Source: Bacteroidales bacterium
Lineage (GTDB): Bacteria; Bacteroidota; Bacteroidia; Bacteroidales; UBA932
NCBI GenBank assembly: GCA_029007435.1
Contig: JAQXHU010000035.1
Coordinates: 1 to 64,000, forward strand
Length of the DNA: 64,000 nt
Direction of reading: 5' to 3'
In this document: in pieces, positions 52,250 to 61,418 of the stretch
Numbering within the stretch: the stretch's first letter is position 1
How the letters are laid out: each line of letters begins with the position of its first letter
Notes under the pieces: generated by a model
What the model was told of the DNA's origin: nothing
Databases searched by the model: none
The model's input: the letters and a program-made list of their open reading frames with translations, nothing else
Made by a program: the position numbers and the translations under genes

Positions 52250-55039
52250 CTATTTTATGTCAAAAAGATTAGGCTCATCGTCTGAAGATTCGTCGTCATC
52301 TCCTGAAATTGCATCACCTGAGATTTCCTCGCCAGGTTCAGCCGGCCTGTACAAGGATTCAGGATTGAATGAGTCGATATCAGGTATGTCAATCGGCTCG
52401 AAATCAACTATTTCACCAGTTGTTCCGCTGTTTTCCTCTTCGTCTTCAGGCTTTACAAGAGGCTCAATGAACTCCACCTTGAGCACATCGTATCTGTGGC
52501 ACCTGTTGCCTTTGGCTGCGATACCTTTCTTTGCGATGAACTCCTCAGCGTCGAACTTCTCCGGCTCCCTGTGCTCCTGCCGTCCGGTGAATGTCACCAT
52601 AAACTGCGGATGCTTGTCAGCGCTGAAATCCACCAGGTAATTTCCTTTTCCATCCGGTATGTACTGGGCCGGGGAATTGTCGCTTACAGGGAATGAGAAC
52701 CTTTTGATGTAGAACTGTTTGGACGCTCCGTCAAAATACAGGGCGGCATAAGTCCTGTTCTCGTCGTATTTCTCGATTCTGAGCAGTTCACCCTGGTAAC
52801 GGTTGCTCATATCGTATGAGGTTGTGTAATAAGTGCCGTTCTTGAATACAGCCAAGATCTTGTCATTTCCGCTGAACTGTCCGAGATATTCTCCTCGGCC
52901 GTCCTCGTTGAGCCTCTGGACATCGGTGTCAAACCATATGTCCTTGCCTCCGATAGTCGATATGCCTTTGGATTTGAGGACAATGCGCTGGATGGCATTC
53001 TTGGTCACGAGATTTCCTCTCGAAGTCTTGCCTTTGATGCCAAGCTCTGAAAAATCGTATTCTGCATTCAGCTTCTTAAGCTTCGGACGCGGACGGAAAT
53101 ACATCTTGACAGTCTCCGCCTCTCCGTTGTGGTTCACGGAGAACCAGACGATTTTCGAACCCGGAACTCCCTGCGTTATATCGTATTCCTTGTCCCTTGT
53201 CACACTAGTCACCGCAAATCTCTTCGCATAGTAAACACTCGCTTTTCCGTCCCGGTATATGACATTGTATATCGTCCTTGTGTCTCCACGGTTGAAGATG
53301 CCCACATACAGCAGATTTTTTCCGAAGAACGCCTTGTCTGTAACTTTCGTGATGCTGTACTTTCCGTCATTTCCTATGACAATAATCTCGGCGATGTCCG
53401 AGCAGTCGCAGATGAACTGTCCGTTGTCATCTTTCTTCAGGCCGATTCCCACGAACCCCTCGGCCATATTGGCATAGAGCTTCGCATTGTTGCTGACCAC
53501 TTTGGTGGCTGCAATTGTCTCGAAACCGGTGATTTCCGTTCTGCGAGGGAAATCCTTGCCGTATTTGTCCTTAATATTCTTGAAAAACTTGATGGTGAAC
53601 TCTGTAAGGTGATCTATGTCATTTCTCACCTTGCCCATCTCTTTCTCGATTTCCCTTATCTTTTCATCAATGACTTTCGTGTCGAATTTGGAAATCTTCC
53701 GGACTGGCTTCTCGACGAGTTTCAGAATGTCGTCCATCGTGATTTTTCTCGTCAGTGAGTTCTCGTATTCTTTCATCTTGTCCAGGACATCCTTGATCTG
53801 GGCGTCCCAGGTCTTCTGATCTTCCTCCAGAATTTTGTAAACTCTGTTCTCGAAGAAAATCTTCTCAAGGGAGGTGTAGTGCCAGCTTTCCTCAAGTTCG
53901 TTAAGCCTGATCTGCAGCTGGCGGCCGAGAAGTTCCTTCGTGTGCTCCGTGTCATATATAAGGATATCCTCCACGCTGAGGAACTGCGGCTTGTTGTCTT
54001 TGATGACACATGCGTTCGGGGCGATGGTCGTCTCGCAGTCGGTGAATGCGTAGAGAGCGTCGATTGTCTTGTCCGGGGAAACATCGTTGGGCAGATGGAT
54101 GACCAGATCCGCGGTGGCGGTGGTCATATCCTCGATTTTCTTGATTTTAATCTTCCCTTTGCCCTTTGCCTTGAGGATTGAATCCACTAAGGCGTGGGTT
54201 GTCTTGCCAAATGGTATCTCCTTGATTGCCAAAGTGTTCTTGTCAATCTTCTCGATTTTGGCCCTGACTTTCACCACTCCGCCTCTCTGGCCTTTCATGT
54301 ACTTCGAGCAGTCAGCCAGACCACCGGTAGGGAAGTCCGGAAGCAGCTCGATCGGTTCTCCTTTGAGATATGCGATGGATGCGTTGATGAGCTCGTTGAA
54401 ATTGTGAGGGAGAATCTTGGACGCCATACCTACGGCAATGCCCTCAGTGCCCTGGGCGAGCAGCAGAGGAAATCTGACAGGCAGCTCTATAGGCTCCTGG
54501 TTCCTGCCGTCATATGAGGTCATCCAGTTCGTTATCTTAGGGTCGAAGATGACCTCTTTGGCGAATTTGCTCAGGCGTGCCTCAATATAACGTGCTGCGG
54601 CGTTAGGGTCACCTGTGAGAATGTTACCCCAGTTTCCCTGGCAGTCCACCGCAAGTCCTTTCTGTCCGATCTGCACAAGTGCTCCCAATATCGACTGGTC
54701 TCCGTGCGGGTGGTACTGCATAGCTTGTCCGACGATGTTCGCAACCTTGGTGTAGCTTCCGTCGTCCATCCTGTACATTGCGTGAAGCACGCGGCGCTGC
54801 ACCGGTTTTAGTCCGTCCACGATATTCGGGACGGCCCTTTGCAGAATCACATACGACGAATAGTCAAGGAACCAGTCCTTGAACATCCCTGACAGTTTGA
54901 ATTTCTTGCTGTCTTCGCCTAACAGCTTTTCATATTTATCCGACGGGGATGCCGTAGAGTCATCTATCGGCTCCTCGTTGAGATTTTCATCGTTCTCCAG
55001 TTCGTCCGGAGACATATCTTCCCATTCGTCGTTGCTCAT
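52250..55039 (-). CDS. parC: DNA topoisomerase IV subunit A
   Basis: 929 aa. GyrA/ParC breakage-reunion domain with the catalytic Tyr151 in AARYIEARL and the quinolone region YHPHGDQSILGALVQIGQ. After the coiled coil the C-terminal part has no clear GyrA box, favouring ParC over GyrA. N- and C-termini are strongly acidic (WEDMSPDELENDENLNEE; GDDDESSDDEPNLFDIK). The partner parE is not in the window. era lies 20 bp upstream in the same direction. Confidence 0.9.
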   Translation of the reverse strand: MSNDEWEDMSPDELENDENLNEEPIDDSTASPSDKYEKLLGEDSKKFKLSGMFKDWFLDYSSYVILQRAVPNIVDGLKPVQRRVLHAMYRMDDGSYTKVANIVGQAMQYHPHGDQSILGALVQIGQKGLAVDCQGNWGNILTGDPNAAARYIEARLSKFAKEVIFDPKITNWMTSYDGRNQEPIELPVRFPLLLAQGTEGIAVGMASKILPHNFNELINASIAYLKGEPIELLPDFPTGGLADCSKYMKGQRGGVVKVRAKIEKIDKNTLAIKEIPFGKTTHALVDSILKAKGKGKIKIKKIEDMTTATADLVIHLPNDVSPDKTIDALYAFTDCETTIAPNACVIKDNKPQFLSVEDILIYDTEHTKELLGRQLQIRLNELEESWHYTSLEKIFFENRVYKILEEDQKTWDAQIKDVLDKMKEYENSLTRKITMDDILKLVEKPVRKISKFDTKVIDEKIREIEKEMGKVRNDIDHLTEFTIKFFKNIKDKYGKDFPRRTEITGFETIAATKVVSNNAKLYANMAEGFVGIGLKKDDNGQFICDCSDIAEIIVIGNDGKYSITKVTDKAFFGKNLLYVGIFNRGDTRTIYNVIYRDGKASVYYAKRFAVTSVTRDKEYDITQGVPGSKIVWFSVNHNGEAETVKMYFRPRPKLKKLNAEYDFSELGIKGKTSRGNLVTKNAIQRIVLKSKGISTIGGKDIWFDTDVQRLNEDGRGEYLGQFSGNDKILAVFKNGTYYTTSYDMSNRYQGELLRIEKYDENRTYAALYFDGASKQFYIKRFSFPVSDNSPAQYIPDGKGNYLVDFSADKHPQFMVTFTGRQEHREPEKFDAEEFIAKKGIAAKGNRCHRYDVLKVEFIEPLVKPEDEEENSGTTGEIVDFEPIDIPDIDSFNPESLYRPAEPGEEISGDAISGDDDESSDDEPNLFDIK

Positions 55040-55059
55040 CGATTGTCAGTTTTTATTTA

Positions 55060-55965
55060 TTATTCCTCGTATCCGAACTTCCTGAGCTCCCTGCGGTTCT
55101 CTCTCCAGTTCTCGTCCACTTTAACGAACATATGCAGGAAAACTTTCTTCTGGAAAAAGTCCTCCATCTCGATTCTTGCATCAGTCCCTGTCTTTTTCAG
55201 GGCAGCCCCTCCTTTGCCGATGAGTATTCCTTTCTGGGAATCCCTCATCACATAAATGACAGCGCTGATCTCATAGCGCTCCTCCTCTTCCTTGAACGCC
55301 TCTATCGCGACCTCGCAGCAGTAAGGAATCTCCTGGGAGTAGTTCTCCAAAATCTTCTCACGGATGATTTCCGATGCGAAGAACCTGAGATTCTTGTCTG
55401 TGAAGGCGTCTTTGTCAAACCAGGCCGGGGACACAGGCAGTCTGGAGATAACAGCATTGAGAACACTCTCAATGTTGAATTTCTCCTGCGCCGATACCGG
55501 TATCACAAGTGCCTGTGGCACTTTTTCCTGCCATTCGGCCATCAGGCTGACCACTTTCTCCTGATTGCTTATGTCAATCTTGTTCACCACAATTATCACC
55601 GGGCATTCAAGATCCTTGAGCCTGTTGACATAGTCAGCGTTCTTGTCGGCTTTCTCCACCACGTCTGTAACATACAGAATGATGTCCGCATCCCCGATGG
55701 CAGTGTCAACATAGTCCATCATATTCTCCTGAAGACGGTAGTTCGGCTTCAGGATGCCCGGAGTGTCGGAATACACTATCTGGTAGTTCTCCCCGTTGAC
55801 AATTCCCCTGATCCTGTGCCTTGTAGTCTGCGCCTTTGCAGTGACTATGGACAGTTTCTCGCCGACGAGGGCGTTCATAAGAGTGGATTTGCCAACATTA
55901 GGGTTTCCGATAATGTTGACAAATCCGGCTCTGTGCTCTTTAGGTTCCAGTATGGTATTATACAT
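55060..55965 (-). CDS. era: GTPase Era
   Basis: 301 aa. G1 IIGNPNVGKSTLMNAL, G3 SDTPGI, G4 VNKID, and a C-terminal KH domain (GILIGKGGAALKKTGTDAR). Binds the 3' end of 16S rRNA and assists 30S maturation. Its start overlaps the 3' end of the pseudouridine synthase gene by 8 bp; the two RNA-related genes form one transcript. Confidence 0.96.
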   Translation of the reverse strand: MYNTILEPKEHRAGFVNIIGNPNVGKSTLMNALVGEKLSIVTAKAQTTRHRIRGIVNGENYQIVYSDTPGILKPNYRLQENMMDYVDTAIGDADIILYVTDVVEKADKNADYVNRLKDLECPVIIVVNKIDISNQEKVVSLMAEWQEKVPQALVIPVSAQEKFNIESVLNAVISRLPVSPAWFDKDAFTDKNLRFFASEIIREKILENYSQEIPYCCEVAIEAFKEEEERYEISAVIYVMRDSQKGILIGKGGAALKKTGTDARIEMEDFFQKKVFLHMFVKVDENWRENRRELRKFGYEE

Positions 55966-57463
55966 AAGCTCCCATCTTGAGGATATTCACTTCACCCTCA
56001 GAAAGATAACGCCATTCGCCCTTCTTCAGGCCCTTTTTGGTGAGTCCTGCGAAGTACACTCTGTCAAGCGCTTTGACATCGTATCCTAGGGATTCGAAAA
56101 TCCTTCTGACTATGCGGTTCTTGCCTGAGTGAATCTCGATGCCGAGTTTCCTGTGATCCTCAGGGTCGATGAATTCGAGCTCATCTGACTTGATCTCTCC
56201 ATCGCTCAGGGTCACACCCGCCACGATATGGTCATAGTCCTCCTGTGAGAGCGGTTTGTCCAGGATGACCTGGTAAATCTTCTTCTTGTCATAAGAAGGA
56301 TGAGTCAGCCTCTCGGCAATCTCCCCGTCGTTGGTGAACATCAGCACACCGGTAGTGTTCTTGTCAAGTCTTCCAACCGGGAACACTCTGGCGGAGCATT
56401 TCTTGAGGAGGTCCATGACGGTCTTCTCGGCGTGAGGATCGCTCGCTGTGGTGACAAATCCTTTCGGCTTGTTCATCACGATATATACTTTCTCCTCGCC
56501 ACGGATTCTCTCTCCGTTGAACCTGATGTCGTCATTGAACACGTTGACTTTGCTGCCGAGTTCTGTTACGACTTCTCCATTCACAGTGACAACGCCTGCC
56601 TGGATGTACTGGTCCGCTTCTCTTCTGGAGCAGATTCCGGAGTTGGCAATGAACTTGTTCAGGCGAATCACCTCCTTGATTGGTGTCTCCACTGTGTCAT
56701 TGTCCGAAAGCTGAATCTGGTCGAGCTGAGGCTTGCGGCTCAGCATCATATTGATGTTCTGCTCATCGTTCTCATTGAATCTGTACGGATTAGGTTTCTT
56801 GGCAGCCGGGCGTGCCTGTTTGCCGGCAAAGTTCCCCTTGCCTGCGAAGCCGCCTTTGCCTGCCGGTTTAGGTCCGCCGAAAGCTCTTCTGCCGGATGGC
56901 CCGAAGTTCCTGCCTGCCGGCTTCCTGTCCTGGCCAGCGAATCCTCTTCCGCCTTCCTGTGGCGATGAAGGACGCCTTTCCCCATTGCCGAAAGCGCATC
57001 TGCCGGATGGTCCGAAGTTTCTGCCCTCTGAGTTCCCTCCGTAAGGCCTCCTTGCCGGCTGCTCGTAGGTTCTGCCTTCAGGACGGCCGTAGGTCCTTCT
57101 TTCTTCCGGGTTTCCATAGTTTCTGCTTTCGGTACCGCCATAGCTCCTTCTTTCTCCGCCGCCATAACTGCTCTTTCTGTCGGAATTGCCGTATGACGGA
57201 CGTCTGTTCTGTCCGTAACTTCTTCCTTCGGAGTTTCCATAGCCGCCGCGGCCCTCTGAGTGGCCGTAAGTTCTTCTTCCGGAGTCACCATAATTCCTGC
57301 CTTCTGAAGAACCGTGTCCGCGGCCATCAGATGCTCCGTAACTCCTCCTTTCTCTTTCTGAAGGTCCTTCTGATGATGAGTAAACCTTCCCGGAAACTCT
57401 CGGCCTTCTCGGTCTGAGTTTCCTTCCTTCTGCGGTGTAACCGCTTTTGCTGTTTTCTTCCAT
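55958..57463 (-). CDS. RluB/RsuA-type pseudouridine synthase with long disordered N-terminus
   Basis: 501 aa. The enzyme proper is residues ~266-501: S4 RNA-binding domain (IRLNKFIANSGICSRREADQYI) and catalytic Asp367 in VGRLDKNTTGVL, so it isomerises uridine in rRNA. Residues 1 to ~225 are low complexity, with many repeats of the form R-x-YG-x-S/P-E-x-R, then RNFGPSGRRAF copies and Gly/Lys runs; expected to be unfolded, positively charged and RNA-binding. Short basic extensions occur in Bacteroidetes RluB; this one is long. Overlaps era by 8 bp. Confidence 0.92.
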   Translation of the reverse strand: MEENSKSGYTAEGRKLRPRRPRVSGKVYSSSEGPSERERRSYGASDGRGHGSSEGRNYGDSGRRTYGHSEGRGGYGNSEGRSYGQNRRPSYGNSDRKSSYGGGERRSYGGTESRNYGNPEERRTYGRPEGRTYEQPARRPYGGNSEGRNFGPSGRCAFGNGERRPSSPQEGGRGFAGQDRKPAGRNFGPSGRRAFGGPKPAGKGGFAGKGNFAGKQARPAAKKPNPYRFNENDEQNINMMLSRKPQLDQIQLSDNDTVETPIKEVIRLNKFIANSGICSRREADQYIQAGVVTVNGEVVTELGSKVNVFNDDIRFNGERIRGEEKVYIVMNKPKGFVTTASDPHAEKTVMDLLKKCSARVFPVGRLDKNTTGVLMFTNDGEIAERLTHPSYDKKKIYQVILDKPLSQEDYDHIVAGVTLSDGEIKSDELEFIDPEDHRKLGIEIHSGKNRIVRRIFESLGYDVKALDRVYFAGLTKKGLKKGEWRYLSEGEVNILKMGAYV

Positions 57464-57473
57464 TTTGGATTTT

Positions 57474-57543
57474 GCCCGTCCGGGCGATTTAATTAATTAA
57501 TGTCTGGCTCACGCCATTTTACTTTATTTATACAGTTAACTGT
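57474..57543 (-). other. leader of pseudouridine synthase gene: hairpin and palindrome
   Basis: Within the 92-bp gap, GCCC/GGGC (57474-57477/57482-57485) can form a tight hairpin just before the start codon on the - strand, and ACAGTTAACTGT (57532-57543) is a perfect 12-bp palindrome. The + strand next to it repeats ACTGTTTTATT / ACTGTTTATT. No clear -33/-7 pair. Role unknown. Confidence 0.4.
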
Positions 57544-57555
57544 TTTATTCACTGT

Positions 57556-58344
57556 TTATTGTTTTAGTTCAAAATGGTATGTTATGCTACCTTCCACAAT
57601 CGCTTTGGCATTTCCGTCAACATTGAAATGAGTGTTCATCGCCGCCGTCCTTGCAGCAGCCCACAATGTGGCGTTATTGACTGTCGTGCCCGGGGCTCCT
57701 GGCTGGGCCTTGGTCACGTTTCCATATTGGTCAACCCAGATAGTCACCACGACAATACCGGCTTCCTGGACTGTGTATGCCGGTTTGGCTATTGCTCCAA
57801 CAACGCTTCTTCCCTTGACAACGGCATTAGGTTCTCCTGTGGTCTTTCCGGTGGCCGTATTGCCCTGTGCATGTCCTTCTTTCAATGACTCGCTGACCTT
57901 CTTTGCGGTCTGTGCGGCGAGAGTGTCCTTGTCAGTCTTGTTGTTGGCTGCGTGGAAAAGCGCCTTTTTGTTTATCTCTTTCTCGCGCGGAGGCTCGTAT
58001 TTCTCCACATCTCCAAAGTCATCCACTGTGGCTTCCGGAGCTTCATTCGCCTTCGTCCCTGTCTCCTGGGCTTCGGAATGCTGCACGAGCTCAACCTGCC
58101 TCGTCCTGTCCGGATCCTCAGCCTGTGGCCTTCTGCCTTTAAGCTGCTGGACTACAGCGGTTCTCTCTTCCTCCTGAGAGAAATCCACAAGAAAACTCTG
58201 CTCCTCCGGAGGAGGATAAATATATACAAGTCCGGAAAAACGCCCGCAGACTGCCACGGCCACGTGCAGTCCCACAGTGATGGTCAGCGCTATGACAGTG
58301 GCCGTTTTTTCAGTTTTACGGCGTATTTCCTGGAACTTCTTCAT
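57556..58344 (-). CDS. TonB family energy transducer
   Basis: 262 aa. N-terminal transmembrane helix (VIALTITVGLHVAVAVCGRF), charged linker with Glu/Lys repeats, and the C-terminal TonB-like domain (GIVVVTIWVDQYGNVTKAQPG...AARTAAMNTHFN). Third gene of an exbB-exbD-tonB operon, 9 bp after exbD. Links the proton motor to outer-membrane receptors. Confidence 0.9.
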   Translation of the reverse strand: MKKFQEIRRKTEKTATVIALTITVGLHVAVAVCGRFSGLVYIYPPPEEQSFLVDFSQEEERTAVVQQLKGRRPQAEDPDRTRQVELVQHSEAQETGTKANEAPEATVDDFGDVEKYEPPREKEINKKALFHAANNKTDKDTLAAQTAKKVSESLKEGHAQGNTATGKTTGEPNAVVKGRSVVGAIAKPAYTVQEAGIVVVTIWVDQYGNVTKAQPGAPGTTVNNATLWAAARTAAMNTHFNVDGNAKAIVEGSITYHFELKQ

Positions 58345-58353
58345 CTTTCAATG

Positions 58354-58764
58354 CTATTCCGGCTGTGTGGCCAGTATCACTTTGTAATGATTCCTTTTGG
58401 CGATGTTCATCACAGCGACCACCTCTTTCACCGGCACGCTCTCGTCAGCATATATCGAGAAAGTAGGATCTTCTTGTGTCTGAAGCAGATTTACCAGTTC
58501 ATCCTCGACTTCCCCGAATGGAATGGCTGTCTCGTCCCCATTGATATGGTACGAATATGTCCCGTCGTTCCAGTCCTTGATTGACACGCTGACAGTGGCT
58601 TTTGCGGAAACCTGTCCTGTGCTTTTAGGCAGCAGGAGTTTCAATGCGTTGGGATTCACCAGAGTCGATGTGATGAGGAAGAAGATGAGCAGCAGGAACA
58701 CGAGGTCGGTCATAGACGACATCGCGGTGTCGGACAGCACTTTGGTTGATCTTTTATATGCCAT
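58354..58764 (-). CDS. ExbD/TolR family protein
   Basis: 136 aa from the ATG at 58764; the track start at 58842 overlaps exbB. Transmembrane helix with the proton-carrying Asp (MTDLVFLLLIFFLITST) and a periplasmic domain ending VAVMNIAKRNHYKVILATQPE. Works with the ExbB encoded 19 bp upstream. Confidence 0.92.
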   Translation of the reverse strand: MAYKRSTKVLSDTAMSSMTDLVFLLLIFFLITSTLVNPNALKLLLPKSTGQVSAKATVSVSIKDWNDGTYSYHINGDETAIPFGEVEDELVNLLQTQEDPTFSIYADESVPVKEVVAVMNIAKRNHYKVILATQPE

Positions 58765-58783
58765 ATCTGATGCTCCTGAATTC

Positions 58784-59506
58784 TTATTCCGCTGACACTG
58801 AGTCTCCGTCCGCAGGCTCGTGGAGGAGATCCATAAAGTCAATTGTGGCGTTCTCCATCTTGAACACGAGGTCAGAGATGTTGGATGTCAGATAGTTGTA
58901 CCCGAAATATGCAAGGATTCCGACTATCAGGCCGCCCACCGTGGTAATCATTGCTGTGTAAATACCGCTTGACAGCAGGGTGATGTCAATGTTGTTTCCG
59001 GCCTGGGCCATATTGAAGAATGCCTGCACCATACCTATCACGGTTCCGAGGAATCCGATCATAGGTGCGCCGCCGGCGATGGTCGCAAGAATAGGAAGAC
59101 CTTTCTCAAGTCTCGCCACTTCTGTGTTTCCTGTGTTCTCGATAGCGGTCTGTATGTCAGAAAGAGGACGTCCGATTCTCGAGATTCCCTTCTCGACAAG
59201 TCTGGCCACAGGCGAGTCATACCTCTCGCAGAGGCTCACGGCCGATTTGAGTTTGCCTTCGTGGATATAGTCTCGTATGTCCCTCATAAAATTGTCATCA
59301 ATACTGCCGGCCTGGTGGATCATCCACCATTTCTTTCCGAAAATATAGATGGCCAGAATTGAAAGGGCGAGGAGCACCAGCATCAGCCAGCCTCCTTTGA
59401 AAGCCATATCCAACAGTCTCATTTTCTCCTCGTGAGGAACCACCGCGGCCGTCTGGGACACGATGTCCGCAGAGTCAAGTCCAGCCTGTAAAAGATAGAA
59501 CAACAT
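58784..59506 (-). CDS. MotA/TolQ/ExbB family proton channel protein
   Basis: 240 aa, three transmembrane helices. Core block ATIAGGAPMIGFLGTVIGMVQAFFNMAQ. A short N-terminal periplasmic part, no clear signal peptide, unlike the ExbB at 27 kb. First gene of the exbB-exbD-tonB operon, with its own promoter. Confidence 0.92.
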   Translation of the reverse strand: MLFYLLQAGLDSADIVSQTAAVVPHEEKMRLLDMAFKGGWLMLVLLALSILAIYIFGKKWWMIHQAGSIDDNFMRDIRDYIHEGKLKSAVSLCERYDSPVARLVEKGISRIGRPLSDIQTAIENTGNTEVARLEKGLPILATIAGGAPMIGFLGTVIGMVQAFFNMAQAGNNIDITLLSSGIYTAMITTVGGLIVGILAYFGYNYLTSNISDLVFKMENATIDFMDLLHEPADGDSVSAE

Positions 59507-59537
59507 AGTAAATCAATAATATTATAATTGCAATCTG

Positions 59538-59568
59538 CAAATTTAGTCAAAAATTACGACTTTTGAAA
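59538..59568 (-). promoter_or_regulatory. promoter of the exbB-exbD-tonB operon
   Basis: On the - strand TTTC (complement of 59565-59568), 19 bp, TAAATTTG (complement of 59538-59545): full -7 and three of four -33 bases. Leader about 25 nt. The -33 lies within the last codons of truA. Confidence 0.65.
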
Positions 59569-60339
59569 AAAATCTATCCTTTCTAAATAAAGAGGATAAC
59601 CCGGCACTGACTGGCCGGCGGCGGATCTTGAGCCGAGACGTATCAGTTCCTCCGTCCATTCCGGCGGGCGCTTTCCCCGTCCTATCTCCAGCATTGTGCC
59701 CACAATGGCCCTGACCATATTCCTCAGAAACCTGTCAGCGCATATTGTAAATACAATATAATCACCTTTTTCCGCAGGATAGCCCATCATTTTAACGTGG
59801 TCGGGCTCATATTCCTCCCATACGGCTTTGAATACTGTGCAGATGGAGGTTTTGTTATTGCCTCCGGTCTTTTCGAAGCAGCTGAAGTCTTTAGTTCCTA
59901 ATAGATAACCGCAGGCCTTGTTCATTGCTTCCAAGTCAAGGGGAAATGTGTAAAGGCAGGATCTCGATGCGACAAATGGATCTTTTTTTCTATGTATAAA
60001 ATATTTATATTCACGTTTCGAAGCATCGAATCTTGAGTGGAATCCGTCATCCGCAGGGGACACCTCGTGAATGACGATTCCTGCAGGCAAGATGGCATTT
60101 AATTTGTAGCAAATAAAGGCCGTTTCAGTGTCCGTGAGCGGCCGGGCATCAAAATGTGCCACGTAGTTCACGGCATTTACTCCAGTGTCCGTTCTGCCGG
60201 CTCCTGTGACCTGTATTTTCTCTTTAAGGAGGATTGAAAGGGCGTTCTGGAGGCATTCCTGGACGGATGGAGCATTGGGTTGCGCCTGCCATCCGCAGAA
60301 TGCGCCGCCGTTGTATGAAAGACGTATGAGGTATCTCAT
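59554..60339 (-). CDS. truA: tRNA pseudouridine(38-40) synthase
   Basis: 261 aa from the ATG at 60339 (MRYLIRLSYNGGAF). Catalytic Asp51 in AGRTDTGVNA; FCADRFLRNMVRAIVG-like ICADRFLRNMVRAIVG is the second conserved block. Modifies the tRNA anticodon stem. Divergent from moxR, with TATCTTTG (complement of 60364-60371) as a likely -7 element. Confidence 0.95.
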   Translation of the reverse strand: MRYLIRLSYNGGAFCGWQAQPNAPSVQECLQNALSILLKEKIQVTGAGRTDTGVNAVNYVAHFDARPLTDTETAFICYKLNAILPAGIVIHEVSPADDGFHSRFDASKREYKYFIHRKKDPFVASRSCLYTFPLDLEAMNKACGYLLGTKDFSCFEKTGGNNKTSICTVFKAVWEEYEPDHVKMMGYPAEKGDYIVFTICADRFLRNMVRAIVGTMLEIGRGKRPPEWTEELIRLGSRSAAGQSVPGYPLYLERIDFFQKS

Positions 60340-60398
60340 CGGAATGCGGGTTTGGTTTGTCCGCAAAGATAGTGAAATTGAAATTAAAATATATTATA

Positions 60399-61391
60399 AT
60401 GGACAGTGTGAATATTAAAGAGCTCAATGAACGCATTCAGAAAGAAAGTTCATTTGTTGATCTTCTTTCGCTTGAGATGGGTAAGGTTATTGTCGGACAG
60501 AAGCAGCTTGTGGAGAACCTTATGATAGGCCTTCTCGCAAATGGACATATCCTTCTTGAGGGTGTTCCTGGATTGGCGAAAACATTGGCTATTAATACAT
60601 TGGCACAGGCTGTCAATGCCAAATTCAGCAGAATCCAGTTCACTCCTGACCTCCTTCCTGCCGATGTCCTCGGTACATTGATCTACTCTCAGAAAAATGA
60701 GTCGTTCGAGGTCCACAAGGGCCCTGTCTTCGCCAATTTCGTGCTGGCGGACGAAATCAACAGGTCTCCTGCGAAAGTGCAGTCCGCTCTGCTGGAGGCG
60801 ATGCAGGAGCGTCAGGTCACCATCGGGGAGGAGACGTTCAAGCTTCCTGACCCGTTCTTGGTGATGGCTACCCAGAACCCGATTGAGCAGGAAGGAACTT
60901 ATCCGCTTCCGGAGGCACAGGTTGACCGTTTTATGCTCAAAGTTGTGGTTTCCTATCCCAAGAAAGAGGAGGAGCGCCAGATTATCCGTATGAACAATAC
61001 GGGCGAATTCCCGAAGGCGCAGCCTGTCGTGAGCCCGGAAGATATTGTCCGCGCCCGCAATGTGGTCAGGGAGGTTTATATGGACGAGAAGATCGAGCGT
61101 TACATCGTGGACATTGTCTATGCGACCAGGACTCCGGAGGATTACAATCTGAAGTCGATAGCGGGCCTGATCTCGTACGGCGCCTCTCCTCGAGCAAGTA
61201 TCTCCCTGTCAATGGCCGCGAAAGCGTATGCGTTCATCAAGAGAAGAGGCTATGTAATTCCTGAGGACGTGCGCGCCGTATGCAACGAGGTGCTCCGCCA
61301 CCGTATCGGGCTGACATACGAGGCCGAAGCGGAGAATGTTACCACGGAAAACATCATATCCCAGGTGCTCAACGCAGTGATTGTTCCGTAG
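60399..61391 (+). CDS. MoxR family AAA ATPase
   Basis: 330 aa from the ATG at 60399. Walker A GVPGLAKT (residues 55-62), Walker B VLADEINRSPAK, and MATQNPIEQEGTYPLPEAQ, all typical MoxR. Thought to act as a chaperone for von Willebrand A domain proteins; the following genes encode a DUF58 protein and BatA, so it belongs to the Bat (Bacteroides aerotolerance) locus. Confidence 0.94.
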   Translation: MDSVNIKELNERIQKESSFVDLLSLEMGKVIVGQKQLVENLMIGLLANGHILLEGVPGLAKTLAINTLAQAVNAKFSRIQFTPDLLPADVLGTLIYSQKNESFEVHKGPVFANFVLADEINRSPAKVQSALLEAMQERQVTIGEETFKLPDPFLVMATQNPIEQEGTYPLPEAQVDRFMLKVVVSYPKKEEERQIIRMNNTGEFPKAQPVVSPEDIVRARNVVREVYMDEKIERYIVDIVYATRTPEDYNLKSIAGLISYGASPRASISLSMAAKAYAFIKRRGYVIPEDVRAVCNEVLRHRIGLTYEAEAENVTTENIISQVLNAVIVP

Positions 61392-61418
61392 GGTTCCGGT
61401 CTTTAACACTCCGTAGCT

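Noticed and set aside
55132-55980. 282-aa + strand ORF antisense to era
   Set aside because: Mirrors the codon structure of era and has no family features.
56746-57327. 193-aa - strand ORF in another frame of the repeat region
   Set aside because: Arises from the repetitive DNA of the disordered region; the S4/synthase frame is the real one.
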